The notes under the pieces are model-generated. The model did not search any database. It was not told where the DNA came from and was given only the letters and a program-made list of their open reading frames with translations. A DNA stretch of 64,000 nt, from assembly GCA_020152595.1 (NCBI GenBank), contig JAIGNY010004486.1, positions 162,001-226,000 of the forward strand, read 5' to 3'. This DNA is from Chiridota heheva (Eukaryota; Echinodermata; Holothuroidea; Apodida; Chiridotidae). Positions 1 to 11,249 of this stretch are shown here, one piece after another (position 1 is the stretch's first letter; every line of letters begins with the position of its first letter). The translations under genes and the position numbers were made by a program.

Positions 1-528
1 ATACAAACAGAGAGTGAGAGGTACAAATAGGGAGTGAGAGATACAAACAGAGAGTGAGAGAAACAAACAGAGAGTGAGAGATACAAACAGAGAGTGAGAG
101 ATACAAACAGAGAGAGAGAGATACAAACAGAGAGTAAGATACAAACAGAGAGTAAGATACAAACAGAGAGTGAGATACAAACAGAGAGTGAGAGAAACAA
201 ACAGAGAGTGAGAGATACAAACAGAGAGTGAGAGATACAAACAGAGAGTGAGAGATACAAACAGAGAGAGAGAAACAAACAGAGAGTGAGATACAAACAG
301 AGAGTGAGAGAAATAAACAGAGAGTGAGAGATACAAACAGAGAGTGAGAGACAAACAGAGAGTGAGAGATACAAACAGAGAGTAAGATACAAACAGAGAG
401 AGAGAAAAACAAACAGAGAGTGAGAGATACAAACAGAGAGAGAGAAACAAACAGAGAGTAAGAGATACAAACAGAGAGTGAGAGATACAAACAGAGAGTG
501 AGAAATACAAGCAGAGAGTGAGAGATAC
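1..528. repeat. 20-bp minisatellite
   Basis: About 26 head-to-tail copies of a purine-rich unit reading ATACAAACAGAGAGTGAGAG, with 14- to 18-base shortened variants. The array runs off the left edge. It has no coding potential. Confidence 0.95.
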
Positions 529-1682
529 ACATTTTTACACAAAAATGTGTATCGTGACACCTAAAAATACAAAAACTGTATTAAAGATGGTCAACTTGTG
601 ACAACTGCTGACTGGGAACTATTGTATTAAAGATGGTCAGCTTGTGACAAATTCTAACTGGGAACTTTTGTTATATCCATGGTTTTACAATGTAGCCTCT
701 ACCTGTTCATAGATCTTTACAGGCTTGTGATTCAATCTTCATACCTTACCCATAGAGGCTGGCTTACAGTGGTGTAGCCGGAATCACTCACTTTTCCCAG
801 AAAATTTTCAAAGATTGGGATAATCGTTGTTGTTTATATATATTTTGCTTTTCAAAAACAAAATTACCTTTAGAAATGAGCTAAATTTGAACACTTTGTC
901 TTGAGAGGGAGGGGGGGGGGGGAGGGGAGGTCTAGGACCACCTCACTCCGCAGTGCGCAGGATATTTTGAAAGGAGTCTGTAAAACCATGAAGGGGTCAG
1001 TAGGGCCCCCATCACTTTCTATGGCTTTGTGTTCCACTGATCCGATGCACTGGGATGGACACATTTGAGTCAGATACCCAGGGAAACAAACGGTACAAAA
1101 AACTGTTTAATAAAATTGTGGCAAAATAATCCCAACATTTGTTTTCTTCTTCTGATTCCATGGAAGCATGCCTTATTGCAAAGGAACCTGTCTGGTGTGC
1201 CTGATTGAGTAAAATTGATCTTGAATCTAAAAACTTTACGAGCTATGTTGGGTCAATGGAAACGGTAATCAGTTAGATTGTGAAGGGAAACAAAAGCAGT
1301 ATAGTATCTAGGGGATGTCTCCTTCCCCCTCCAACATCCCTAGTGAAGAATCAGCTATATGAGGTTCTTATTATGTCCTGACACTTGACCTGTCTCTTCA
1401 AAAGAATTGTTTCTGGTTTTCTATTGGAAATAGTATTTAACCATTCTTTGTTTAAGAGGAGCTCTCGGTCAAAAAGTGCGGACGCCGAAGTCGAGGAAAT
1501 TTTGAAATAAGACTGGTTTAATTTCTGATACTTGAGTTGTTAACAAATTTACTTAAGAATTTATAAGAAATAGCTATGATTAATTTGAACATTTATATCA
1601 AAGATTTTCAGTACCATCACATGCATGGAGAGTATGTTTGAATATTCTTGAAACTCAAGAAAAATAATCTACTCAATAGTGA
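529..1682. other. No gene recognised
   Basis: Unique AT-rich sequence. It holds an imperfect tandem duplication of about 50 bases (575-670, sharing TATTAAAGATGGTCA) and a G-run at 908-929. Short open frames here lack domain, codon or splice support. Confidence 0.5.
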
Positions 1683-1978
1683 CAGGGGCATGTCTAGCTT
1701 TTTGTTTTGGGGAGCTTAAACCACCTAAAAACATCTTATTAAGATGTTCACCTACAAATAATGGTCCAAAATTGAATTATTTTGAGTCCAAAATTGAGGA
1801 TTGTTGGTGCAAATTGGAGGTTTTGGTCCAAAATTAAAGATAATTTATTTAAAATGCCAACATCTCTGCTTTCTATGGCTCATTTGATTTTTCAGAATTT
1901 TTTTTCTTTTTCAGGGGGGCTAAGGCATATTTTAGGGGTGAAAAGTGTCCAATGTCCCCTCTTTAGATACGCCACTTA
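1683..1978 (-). repeat. Dispersed repeat related to 53.74-53.99 kb
   Basis: Contains spaced phrases such as GTCCAAAATTGAGGA and GGTGCAAATTGGAGG. Their complements (TTTGCACCAA, ATTTTGGA) recur in similar order at 53,740-53,990 on the other strand, so both look like copies of one old degenerate repeat. The class is unknown. Confidence 0.4.
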
Positions 1979-2037
1979 ATAGTGAATACAGCTACTGTAG
2001 TCTTTCTCACTTTGAACCATGCTTCTACCAGTAGTCA

Positions 2038-2320
2038 TTGCACCCCCTGTGCGCCAGTACCTTTGTCACACCCCCTGTGCGCCAGTACCTTTGTCACACC
2101 CCCTGTGCGCCAGTACCTTTGTCGCACCCCCTGTGCACCGGTACCTTTGTTGCACCCCCTGTGCGCCAGTACCTTTGTCGCACCCCCTGTGCGCCAGTAC
2201 CTTTGTTGCACCCCCTGTGCGCCAGTACCTTTGTCGCACCCCCTGTGCGCCAGTACCTTTGTTGCACCCCCTGTGCGCCAGTACCTTTGTCACACCCCCT
2301 GTGCGCCAGTACCTTTGTCT
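2038..2320. repeat. 28-bp minisatellite
   Basis: Ten copies of a C-rich 28-base unit containing CCCCCTGTGCGCCAGTACC. Open frames exist on both strands because the unit has no stops in several frames. I treat them as repeat artefacts. Confidence 0.93.
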
Positions 2321-2657
2321 TTATAATTGTAATAAAAACATTATCAGTTTTTAGGATGGGGTTGTCAAAGTCAGATTCAGGTGTAAGAGGGCTGAGAGGT
2401 CGTGCCACCTCCTCCAAAAGGTAAAGTCATCACTTAATACTGAAATGACTGAAATTTATATGGCACCTAACAATTGTTTTGCTTTATCAATTGGGGAAAT
2501 ATAAAATAAGAAATAATAGTGAAACAAACTTTTATGCATATTGCTTAGTACTTATACTCTTATCAATTGCATTTTTTGTTTATAAATTATCCTTTGTACA
2601 AAAGCAAATTGTCATATCAAATATCACATATTGAATTAATAATAAAGGGTTTATGAA

Positions 2658-2798
2658 TACCGCGCTATGCATTCGGTACGGGATAATGCATAGAAGCTAA
2701 GCACAACATGCTGCAAGACGGCAGAGTCCGAGTGCATCTAGTGATAAGTGTGCAACCAGCTTCTATGCATTATCCTGTACCAAACGCATAGCGCGTTA
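2658..2798. repeat. Foldback (palindromic) element
   Basis: The left arm CGCGCTATGCATTCGGTAC and following bases pair with the right arm ending GCATAGCGCG over about 38 bases, including ATAATGCATAGAAGCT against AGCTTCTATGCATTAT. The loop is about 65 bases. Related ATGCA-rich sequence appears at 3,110-3,150. Confidence 0.75.
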
Positions 2799-2924
2799 TA
2801 CATTACCCCTGTTCATATATGTATTGACTTATTTCTATTTAAAATCCGGAAATACATTGTAAAAAACACACAAAATGATACTTTTAGAGTAATGTTTTTA
2901 ACATAACATCATGACAATATGAAG

Positions 2925-3025
2925 ACGCGTACAATTATCGCATACAATTATCGCGTACAATTATCGCATACAATTATCGCGTACAATTATCACGTACAAT
3001 TATCGTGTACAATTATCACGCATCG
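2925..3025. repeat. 14/15-bp tandem repeat
   Basis: Six or seven copies of TACAATTATCGCG with small variations. Confidence 0.9.
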
Positions 3026-3602
3026 TTAAAAAATATGCTCATTGTACACTGCACCAGAACAATGGAAATTAAAGACGCGCTGCCAAAATAATGGTGTGCG
3101 TACATGATTTAATGCACTCATGCATTTAGCACAGGATAATGCATGATCACTCCGCATTACATTCTATACACTAGATTTTAAGAAATGTTTGACAGTGGAA
3201 TTAGTTTCATATCAAAGGCAAAATCACAGCTCAGAAATATTTTTGTGCATTTTCTATTTTCATGCCTGCAATTAGAACTTCAGATTTTATATGTTTCTAT
3301 TCTTCAGGGCCATTCACTCAAAAAGAAATCATATTTGAAGCTCAAAACTAAACCAATGTTTGACCAGAATAATGTGAAGATTTCAACAAAAAATTATGTG
3401 CATTCTCCCTTATTAAATACTTAACTGATTTATAGAAGTTGGTAACACAAAATGATTTATAGTAAGATGAACACAGCACTCTTATAAATTCAGTGAAATT
3501 TGTTCATACATTTCCTTCATAAACAGAAATTTACCTGCGGTAGGGCAAATAATGATTACAAGAATTTAGGAAATTCGTATTTCATTGAATTTGAAAACTT
3601 AC

Positions 3603-3883
3603 TTTTGATGTGCTTGTCTCTGTAGTCAACAAAGATTTGAGCAAGATGACCTAATTTATAATCTTTAAGCACATTTATCAGCTCATCAACATTATCTTCA
3701 GAAACATATGCAGCAACGACCAAGGCATCTACAAATTCTACACCATTGCAGATTTTGTACGTTTCCCCCTCGGAATTCTTTCAAAATACTGAATCACGTT
3801 CTGAATTTCATTTGGTGTTATTTCCTTTCTGAATTCACTCAAGGCTGCATCAAATGGACTCTGCGTTGGCTTACTGCTATTCC
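3603..3883 (-). CDS. Candidate internal exon, death-effector-like fold
   Basis: On the minus strand a good acceptor (pyrimidine-rich, ending CTCTTCCAG) opens an exon that closes at a canonical GTAAGT donor. Both boundaries fit phase 1. The translation includes ICNGVEFVDALVVAAY and SEDNVDELINVLKDYKLG, then a YRDK end. It is similar in length, pattern and donor phase to a second exon at 7,720-8,012. The leucine/charged pattern (LSEDNV..L..VLKDY.L..LA) resembles DED-type adaptor domains of invertebrate immune genes; that is an inference. The reading frame shifts once near the middle (CCGAGGGGG region), so the exon may be decayed or contain a sequencing error, or the first half may be intronic. 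No other exons of the gene were identified. Confidence 0.45.
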
Positions 3884-3888
3884 CTGGA

Positions 3889-5720
3889 AGAGTAAATGAA
3901 TTTCATTTATATCGACTGTATGATTTCTTTTATCATGCTTTTAAATGTCTATTGCTGTATAGAGACAACATTTGCTAAATTATTTGTAATATATTTTACA
4001 AAACGAAAACAAAATATCTCATCAAAATCAGTCACGAAATGGCGACCTACACTACAGCAATATAACTTTCCAAGTCTTAGGTAAATATTCCTGTAAATTC
4101 ATTTATTATTGATAGTTACAGAACAATTTGGTGACTGTTTAGGAGCTTTTGCCTTATCTTACTTTTAATTATCATTTTTTTTGTTCTTAAAGGTTTTTCT
4201 TATGGTATCTGGTTGTACACATTTATGTTGTTTTATCACAAAATTTACGGATTCATGTTAAAAATAAGCTTTTGGAGGAAACATTTTATGAGTATTACAC
4301 TTCAGTTTTTTCCTTTTCTAGGAGCAATAATTTATGGATTAGACACAAGACAAAGTTTTTTTTTTCAATTTTTTTGTTAATTTGAAGATGTATATAATTT
4401 GTCTGTTACACATATGATGTATTATTATTTGCTAGAAATAAATTGTGTCATTGTCATTTTCACTTCAAAAGTTTCCGTGGTGTGTTAGGGTTAGGTGTGT
4501 TAAAAAGTTACATGTTTTAGTCTGACAAATACAGCAACCAGCTCACCAATGATGAATGACAAATTGCTTCTGGCGAGTGCCTGTGATGTTACTCCCAGCT
4601 TGGCGAACCATAAGAAATAAAAAAATATTCAGTATTAGAAAAGAGGTTACAGTTATCACGCTTTTGTCAATAACATATCAATCCCTCTTCACTTACATGT
4701 ACAATCAATGTCAAATACCAATGGCACATCAGTGAGTTAAATAGCTAGTCAGTTGGTGAAACTGTCAAAACCTGAATGTCTGGATAACTTTGCAGCAGAT
4801 AAAAGCAGAAACACTCAAAGTGAACTATGGATGGCTCAGCTTCCTCTAAATTGTGAACAAATGACATGATTCTTATCAGTTTTTTATGGTATGTGGACCA
4901 GTTTATAAGCAGTTGAAATAGTTATTGGAGGAAGATTTTTTGACTTGAAATGACTGACATCTTGGCCTAAATTTATGGGGAGTTGATATTTGCATTTGGC
5001 AAAATTTTAAGGTCAACTCCCCATGTTAGTGGGTGACAAAAAATTTGTGGAGGCCTGGGACTGGTGCAGTATATACTATCATTACTGTGTGATGTCATAA
5101 CTGCACTTCTAGAAGGGCAAAGCCTGTTCTTGCAAAGTGTATGTCCTACCTCATCTTGATAATTAAACAAACTACTGTACATGTTTCCAATAATGCAGCA
5201 AGGTAATTAATTTCCAAATACATCAACGTTCAAAATTCATTGGAATATTCCTTTTATTTATTCAAAATTACCCTTTATTCATCTAAAACTATTTTTGAAA
5301 GTGAAAAACTCCTCTGAAAACTTGTCTGTTAATTTTCATTATATAATTCACCCCTAACTCCTTCTACAACTCACCCTCCCTAACCTCTACACTTCCCACC
5401 TCTACCCTTCCCAACCCCTACACATTCCTAAAACTACATCCTGGATTGTAATCCAACTTGCAAGTTAAAAAAATTGTGCGTCAAGCAGCATGAAAAATGT
5501 GCAACAACAATAAAGCAACATTTTGTAAAACAACTGTTTAATGAAACTAGACATTGCAAACGATACCAATCACCTCACCGCAAATAATGCACCTTCCAGC
5601 CTGTCCCATTCTATCCCAACCTCTGTACCAAATGTCATCCTGCATACAATCACACCTGAAAACTAGATCTGTCATTCGAACACATGCATGACTCTGTGCC
5701 ATCACAACTAAAATCCAGAG
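3889..5720. other. No gene recognised
   Basis: AT-rich non-coding sequence, possibly an intron of the minus-strand gene with exons at 3.6 and 7.7 kb. No repeats longer than short poly-T and pyrimidine runs (5,340-5,420) stand out. Confidence 0.4.
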
Positions 5721-5724
5721 GACA

Positions 5725-5905
5725 CTCCATCACATGCCAACCCACCCTGTTCCACATGCCAACCCACCTTGTTCAACATGCCAACACATCCTGACCTACA
5801 TTACTACCAGCTTGGCCAACATGCCATCCTATTTTTTGTCCCACATGCCACCCCTCCCTGCCCTACAGTACATACAATTACACCCTGCCCCACATGAAAT
5901 CCCAC
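5725..5905. repeat. Degenerate ~22-bp C-rich repeat
   Basis: Loosely repeated phrases ACATGCCAACCCACC and CACATGCCA at irregular 20-30 base spacing. Confidence 0.55.
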
Positions 5906-5952
5906 CTTCGTCCTAAATCCTCATGCTATCTTCTACCCAACATTCCACTTGT

Positions 5953-6265
5953 TTAATTTCTATTCATACCCAAGACACCTAATTTCATATTCCCTTGAGG
6001 CAAGGAATCTTTTGTTTGCTTCTTTATTGATGGCAAGACAAGCATTTTGTTGCAATTTATGTCAGGAATGTCATTATCATAACAAACAAACTACTTCCAA
6101 AACCTTGTTTATATTTCTTTTTATACTCAAGACACCTGAATTCAAATTCTTTAGAGGCGAGGAAGCTTTTGTTTCCTTCTTCGTTTCATCTTAAGGCTAA
6201 TACTGTAATTGCTATTCATATCAGGAATGTCACCTTGTCATAACAAATAAACTCACCCAAAAAAC
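5953..6265. repeat. ~158-bp imperfect tandem duplication
   Basis: 5,953-6,103 and 6,113-6,265 share AAGACACCT, GAGGC(A/G)AGGAA, CTTTTGTTT and TCAGGAATGTCA in the same order. Confidence 0.7.
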
Positions 6266-6464
6266 AAAAAAAACTTTAAGTGGACGCTGATGCCAACGTC
6301 CAGGGTAATAGAATAGCTCTATTATTTTTTGAATAGTCAAGCTAACAGAGAACATTCAGATGTGTACCTTTTCCTGAACCAACAGTTGTCTGGAAGAGAC
6401 AATTCCTTCAATTTAAATGACTGAAATGAGGGTAATATTTCAAGGAAATGTATCGTCTTATAAA

Positions 6465-6718
6465 TATACACTGTATCCAGAAGTGAACACCATTGTGCTG
6501 GTAATGTCACTTCCGGTCTTCAACTTCCGGTCTTCAATTTGTTTTATTGATTGCGACTCGAAATCTGTGATGCTATCGACATATAGGCCCATACTTTATG
6601 TTCGGTTTAGCAGATGTGTGATCGATAACATCACAGATTTCTGGCGATCAATCGGGGAAATTAAAAACCGAAAGTGATATTACCAGCACGGCGGCGTTCA
6701 CTTCTGAGTGTATTTATG
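6465..6718. mobile_element. Foldback MITE, ~250 bp
   Basis: The left end AGAAGTGAACACCATTGTG, followed by CTGGTAATGTCACTTCCGG, is mirrored at the right end by CCGAAAGTGATATTACCAG and GTTCACTTCT. An inner arm (GAAATCTGTGATG against CATCACAGATTTC) makes nearly the whole element one hairpin. No transposase is present, so it is non-autonomous. The superfamily is not determined. Confidence 0.75.
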
Positions 6719-6727
6719 GTAAGATAC

Positions 6728-6837
6728 CTTCAACCCTTACTCTACCACGCGGCGATATTATCACCGTTTTGGGTGCCCTATTTTTGGCCCCGCCTCCCAA
6801 GCGCATTTTTAAAAAAGTGCTGGTAGAGTAAGGGTTA
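6728..6837. mobile_element. Short MITE, copy 1
   Basis: About 108 bases bounded by inverted repeats AACCCTTACTCTACCA / TGGTAGAGTAAGGGTT. The interior CGGCGATATTATC and GGCCCCGCCTCCC is shared with the copy at 6,967. The two copies have the same orientation. Confidence 0.8.
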
Positions 6838-6966
6838 ATCAACCCGCGACAAATGCGCCAACTCGAAAATACAGGCAGCATGGTCCCGGTGGGCGGGTCC
6901 CGGAAGCGGAAGGGGCCCGACTCTGCTGCCTGGAAGACAGAGGACCCTTCAATGTTCATAACTTGA

Positions 6967-7076
6967 TAAACCCTTACTCTACTACGTGGCGATATTATCG
7001 CCGTTTTGAATGCCCCATCTTTGGCCCCGCCTCCCGAGCGCATTTTTTAAAAAGTGCTGGTAGAGTAAGGGTTAAA
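6967..7076. mobile_element. Short MITE, copy 2
   Basis: Second copy of the element at 6,728, with the same ends and about a dozen differences. The 130 bases between the copies are GC-rich and match neither copy. Confidence 0.8.
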
Positions 7077-7357
7077 GAGTTAAATAGAGATTTCACTGGC
7101 AGTTAGTCTTCTCTCTCATGTCCCATTTATATATTGAATGAATCTCAAACTTTCATTAGCATTACCTCAAAAACTAGCTACACTATTTTCAAATTCTAAA
7201 AAAAATGTTTTTTCTTCTTTGAAATAAAAAAAAACTTTCAAAGTCTGTGGATAGCGAAAACAAATTTGGGATTCTCCAACCTTCTTCCCCCTTTATATAT
7301 TTAAGGTTCACTGATAATGTTTCCGACTCATTTATAAACACAATCTCTTGGTAAATT

Positions 7358-7448
7358 TACATCTTGTTGGTAAATATACTTCTTGTTGGTAAATTTACTT
7401 CTTGTTGGTAAATTTACTTCTTGTTGGTAAATTTACTTCTTGTTGGTT
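7358..7448. repeat. 19-bp tandem repeat
   Basis: About five copies of AAATTTACTTCTTGTTGGT. Confidence 0.9.
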
Positions 7449-7511
7449 AAATAAATGCAATGTATGTCACATAATATTGATCAGATAAATCAGTTTCTCT
7501 CACTCTAAAAA

Positions 7512-7653
7512 AAAAGGCTCACAATTCCAAGTGCCCAGACATGGTCAGTGATGTCATGCTTCAGTGCACAAATACTATGAACTTTTATCTATATATGTAC
7601 TAAAGCAAGACTTCATTGGCCATGTCTGGGCAGATGGAATTCTGAGCCTTTCC
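7512..7653. mobile_element. Foldback MITE, ~140 bp
   Basis: The left end AAGGCTCACAATTCCAAG, then GCCCAGACATGG, pairs with the right end CCATGTCTGGGC, then GGAATTCTGAGCCTT, over about 31 bases with three or four mismatches. The interior is about 80 bases. Confidence 0.8.
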
Positions 7654-7719
7654 TAAACTCTTGCAACAACGACATACGTATTTGGTACCAGAAAAGAAGA
7701 GTAGTGCATGCTCACTTAC

Positions 7720-8012
7720 CAGCACTAGGTAAATATTTTTCTCTATATTCAGTGAATAATTTTGCATATATCGAAAGACCCAACTTCTCTAAAACAGGAA
7801 TGATTTCATCCACATTTTCCTCTCCTAGATGTGAGCTGACTTCTAGTCTATCAACCATCTTAGATCCTGTTTTGATACTTGCAATATCCGCTCTGGGAAG
7901 TTGGAAGTTGCTCAGGATGTCTTGCACATTTTTACAGTTAAGGCTTGTGCAAGATTTATTGTTATAGTATGATATGCTTTTACTCTGGCCATTATTCAAT
8001 TTCAAATAGAAT
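7720..8012 (-). CDS. Candidate internal exon, death-effector-like fold
   Basis: A minus-strand open frame ends at a canonical donor (GCTG|GTAAGTGAGC) in phase 1, the same phase as the exon at 3.6 kb. A strong pyrimidine tract ending TTTTCTCAG lies at the upstream end, but that acceptor does not give the matching phase, so the start is uncertain (another candidate is GGCCAG about 27 bases in). The peptide includes KMVDRLEVSSHLGEENVDEI and LEKLGLSIYAKLF, then a YREK tail. The spacing and the (S/G)E(D/E)NVDE(L/I)I.VL block align with the 3.6-kb exon, so I infer duplicated domains of one host gene. Function is unknown; DED-like adaptor is the best guess. Confidence 0.5.
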
Positions 8013-8049
8013 CTGAGAAAAGAGAGTGAAAGAAGATACATTATAGGTC

Positions 8050-9290
8050 TGTCCGGTACATAATCCTCATAGCGAGTGCTGTGAGATCAAAAAACCATGA
8101 AAATAACAACAAAATTTTCCTGAAACATTTACATTTAAACATTGGACAAACGTTTAAGACCTTTCATTCAAATTTTCAGGCCTCAATATGCAAATTGTTT
8201 TGAAAACTTGGTGATGTACACTGGGTTAGACTCAGACTTGTAGCGGTTAGGTACTCCCCCCAGTTGCATCAATTGTCTCAGGTTGTGTGTAGCTATTGTT
8301 ATACATTCCCTTTGTGTTCCAGGTTCAGTTCAGTTTTGTGTGTTGTGGATTGTTTTGATTGGTTATTAGGTCTTTGCTGTTTATTCAGTTTCTCCTCGCC
8401 ACATGTACATGTGCATTAATCTCTCATTTCTGGCTGCTGCAGAAGAGAGGTTTTTTTTTAATCTGTTTGCCAGCTAAGCTGCTTTACTTTCTCTACATAG
8501 TTTGATCTTATCTATCAGCTCGATCATCTAAGTACCTTTATATTCTCTGAGTACCTTGACTATGTACTTATTGTTTTCATCCCTTCAGCATACCATGTAC
8601 TTTTACCTTGTGTCTATTACCTTCGCTTACTATGTACCATACATTATCTACAGTATCAAGGCATTGTGTGCCAAAGCTAACTCGTGCCTTGTTGGTACTG
8701 TAAATATTACTTAAATTGCATTCATTAGGTCCCATGCTTTGGCCATGGCATTTGTGCCTACGGTTAAGCCAATGCATATTATGTACCTAATTATTCACTG
8801 GGTATCTTCTGCCCAGCACATGAGCATCACCTGCCCTGCCGACCATGCTTGTCTGCTCATTCACTTATTTGGTCAATTGACCAACCAGCAACACATTCCT
8901 AACTTCCTTGGAATGTTCCTAACTTACTTGGATTGTTGCTGTGGTCATGTTGGTATATCCTATTAACCTACCCCTAGTGCTGGCATATCCCACTAGTTTA
9001 CCTGTGACATCTTGCTTCACCACTAGCTTAGGTATACCAACATACCCCCCTTTTGTATTTAGTTTTATACTAGCATGCACGCTCTGCCTATTTATTTAGT
9101 TACACTTGTATTCATAGGGATCCTCTCATGTTTTCATCTACAGGACCCCCAGGGACACAGTAGGTTACTGGGCCACATCATTCAAACTGGTGGACTATAA
9201 GGTTAGTCCCACAGACCTCTCTATGTAAACTCATTATTTATAATAATCTGCAAAAAACTTAATGAAAATATGATATTTGACTCTTATATA
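8050..9290. other. No gene recognised
   Basis: Non-coding sequence with recurring TAC-rich words (GTACCTT, CTATGTAC) at 8,530-8,780 but no clean period. No splice-supported frame seen. Confidence 0.4.
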
Positions 9291-9294
9291 GCGC

Positions 9295-10642
9295 TTTACT
9301 ACACATGTATTTAAAGCGCTACACATGTATTCAAAGCGCTTTACTACACATGTATTCAAAGCGCTTTACTACACATGTATTTAAAGCGCTTTACTACACA
9401 TGTATTCAAAGCGCTTTACTACACATGTATTCAAAGCGCTTTACTACACATGTATTCAAAGCGCTTTACTACACATGTATTCAAAGCGCTTTACTACACA
9501 TGTATTCAAAGCGCTTTACTACACATGTATTCAAAGCGCTTTACTACACATGTATTCAAAGCGCTTTACTACACATGTATTCAAAGCGCTTTACTACATG
9601 TATTCAAAGCGCTTTACTACACATGTATTCAAAGCGCTTTACTACACATGTATTTCAAACGCTTTACTACACATGTATTCAAAGCGCGTTTTACTACACA
9701 TGTATTCAAAGCGCTTTACTACACATGTATTCAAAGCGCTTTACTACACATGTATTCAAAGCGCTTTACTACACATGTATTCAAAGCGCTTTACTACATG
9801 TATTCAAAGCGCTTTACTACACATGTATTCAAAGCGCTTTACTACACATGTATTCAAAGCGCTTTACTACACATGTATTCAAAGCGCTTTACTACACATG
9901 TATTCAAAGCGCTTTACTACACATGTATTCAAAGCGCTTTACTACACATGTATTCAAAGCGCTTTACTACACATGTATTCAAAGCGCTTTACTACACATG
10001 TATTTAACTGCGCTTTACTACACATGTATTCAAAGCGCTTTACTACACATGTATTCAAAGCGCTTTACTACACATGTATTCAAAGCGCTTTACTACACAT
10101 GTATTCAAAGCGCTTTTTACTACACATGTATTCAAAGCGCTTTACTCACATGTATTCAAAGCGCTTTACTACATGTATTCAAAGCGCTTTACTACACATG
10201 TATTCAAAGCGCTTTACACATGTATTCAAAGCGCTTTACTACACATGTATTTAAAGCGCTTTACTACACATGTATTCAAAGCGCTTTACTACACATGTAT
10301 TTAAAGCGCTTTACTACACATGTATTCAAAGCGCTTTACTACACATGTATTTATGCGCTTTACTACACATGTATTCAAAGCGCTTTACTACACATGTATT
10401 CAAAGCGCTTTACTACACATGTATTCAAAGCGCTTTACTACACATGTATTCAAAGCGCTTTACTACACATGTATTCAAAGCGCTTTACTACACATGTATT
10501 CAAAGCGCTTTACTACACATGTATTCAAAGCGCTTTACTTCACATGTATTCAAAGCGCTTTACTACACATGTATTCAAAGGGCTTTACTACACATGTATT
10601 CAAAGGGCTTTACTACACATGTATTCAAAGCGCATTACAATT
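9295..10642. repeat. 25-bp minisatellite
   Basis: About 53 copies of ACACATGTATTCAAAGCGCT plus TTACT, very homogeneous, with rare indels (loss of ACAC, an extra TT) and CGC to GGC changes near the right end. Each unit holds the palindromes ACATGT and AGCGCT. The long open frames inside are by-products of a unit length that is not a multiple of three combined with few stops. Confidence 0.97.
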
Positions 10643-10767
10643 TAGCCAGTCATAATTCTCTAGGTAGCAGCTCGAGATCAGCGCCTTGAACTTGACTGTA
10701 AGTGAATGACTGAAGTGAATGAACACCACGTTTTCACACTTCTCTTCTCGAATAGCATTCAAAGAAC

Positions 10768-11027
10768 CAGGTAGGATGTTACTGTCCTACCATGGAGACC
10801 GATGGCTTAACGTCTCCACCAAGGGACTGTGTGCACCATTCAACCATTGCCACTTCTCTCAATGACTGAATGAGGAGTAGGAGCTGCAGACGACATGCTT
10901 TTGCTTCGATGTTCAGCGTATTGTCTGCATAGCTGTAGGAAAACAAGTTCAGACCTAACTGAGCCTTGAAACCAGACTTCCAGCATCTCATTCGTGTGCT
11001 CTGCCACCTGAGCTACGGAGCAGAATA
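10768..11027 (-). mobile_element. tRNA-derived SINE
   Basis: On the minus strand the tRNA-like head begins CTGCTCCGTAGCTCAGGTGG (A-box-like TAGCTCAGGTGG), followed about 45 bases later by a B-box-like GGTTTCAAGGCT. The body ends with GGTGGAGACGTTAAGCC. Its head abuts the tail of the next SINE. It is non-autonomous; no partner LINE is seen here. Confidence 0.7.
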
Positions 11028-11035
11028 ATAGCAGA

Positions 11036-11245
11036 TGTTTGGGTTTGGTTTGGTATGCTTAGATTTGGTTAAGAGGTTTAACGTCCCGAAAAACTTCCTA
11101 AGCTGGAATATCAACATCAGATGCCCACGGCCGTTTTATAAACCAGGTGTGGAGCTTTGGTTGGAGACCAGCCAGGGATCGAACCCGGGATCTTAGCTTG
11201 CCAAACCGAAGGCTTGACCACTACACTATGGAGGTCTCTCAGAGG
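11036..11245 (-). mobile_element. tRNA-derived SINE
   Basis: Reading the minus strand: a tRNA-like head with A box TAGTGTAGTGGTCAAGCC and B box GGGTTCGATCCC, then a body ending GGGACGTTAAACC, then a short AAACC-type tail at 11,036-11,070. The GACGTTAA(A/G)CC phrase is shared with the neighbouring SINE although the tRNA heads differ. The adjacent pair suggests tandem insertion. Confidence 0.8.
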
Positions 11246-11249
11246 TTTT

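Noticed and set aside
8577-8966. Overlapping open frames on both strands
   Set aside because: Short, no conserved motif, no splice context; likely chance.
9305-10645. 446-codon open frame in the 25-bp array
   Set aside because: A pure product of a 25-base repeat read through three frames; no start context, no composition like protein, and overlapping equivalents in the other frames.
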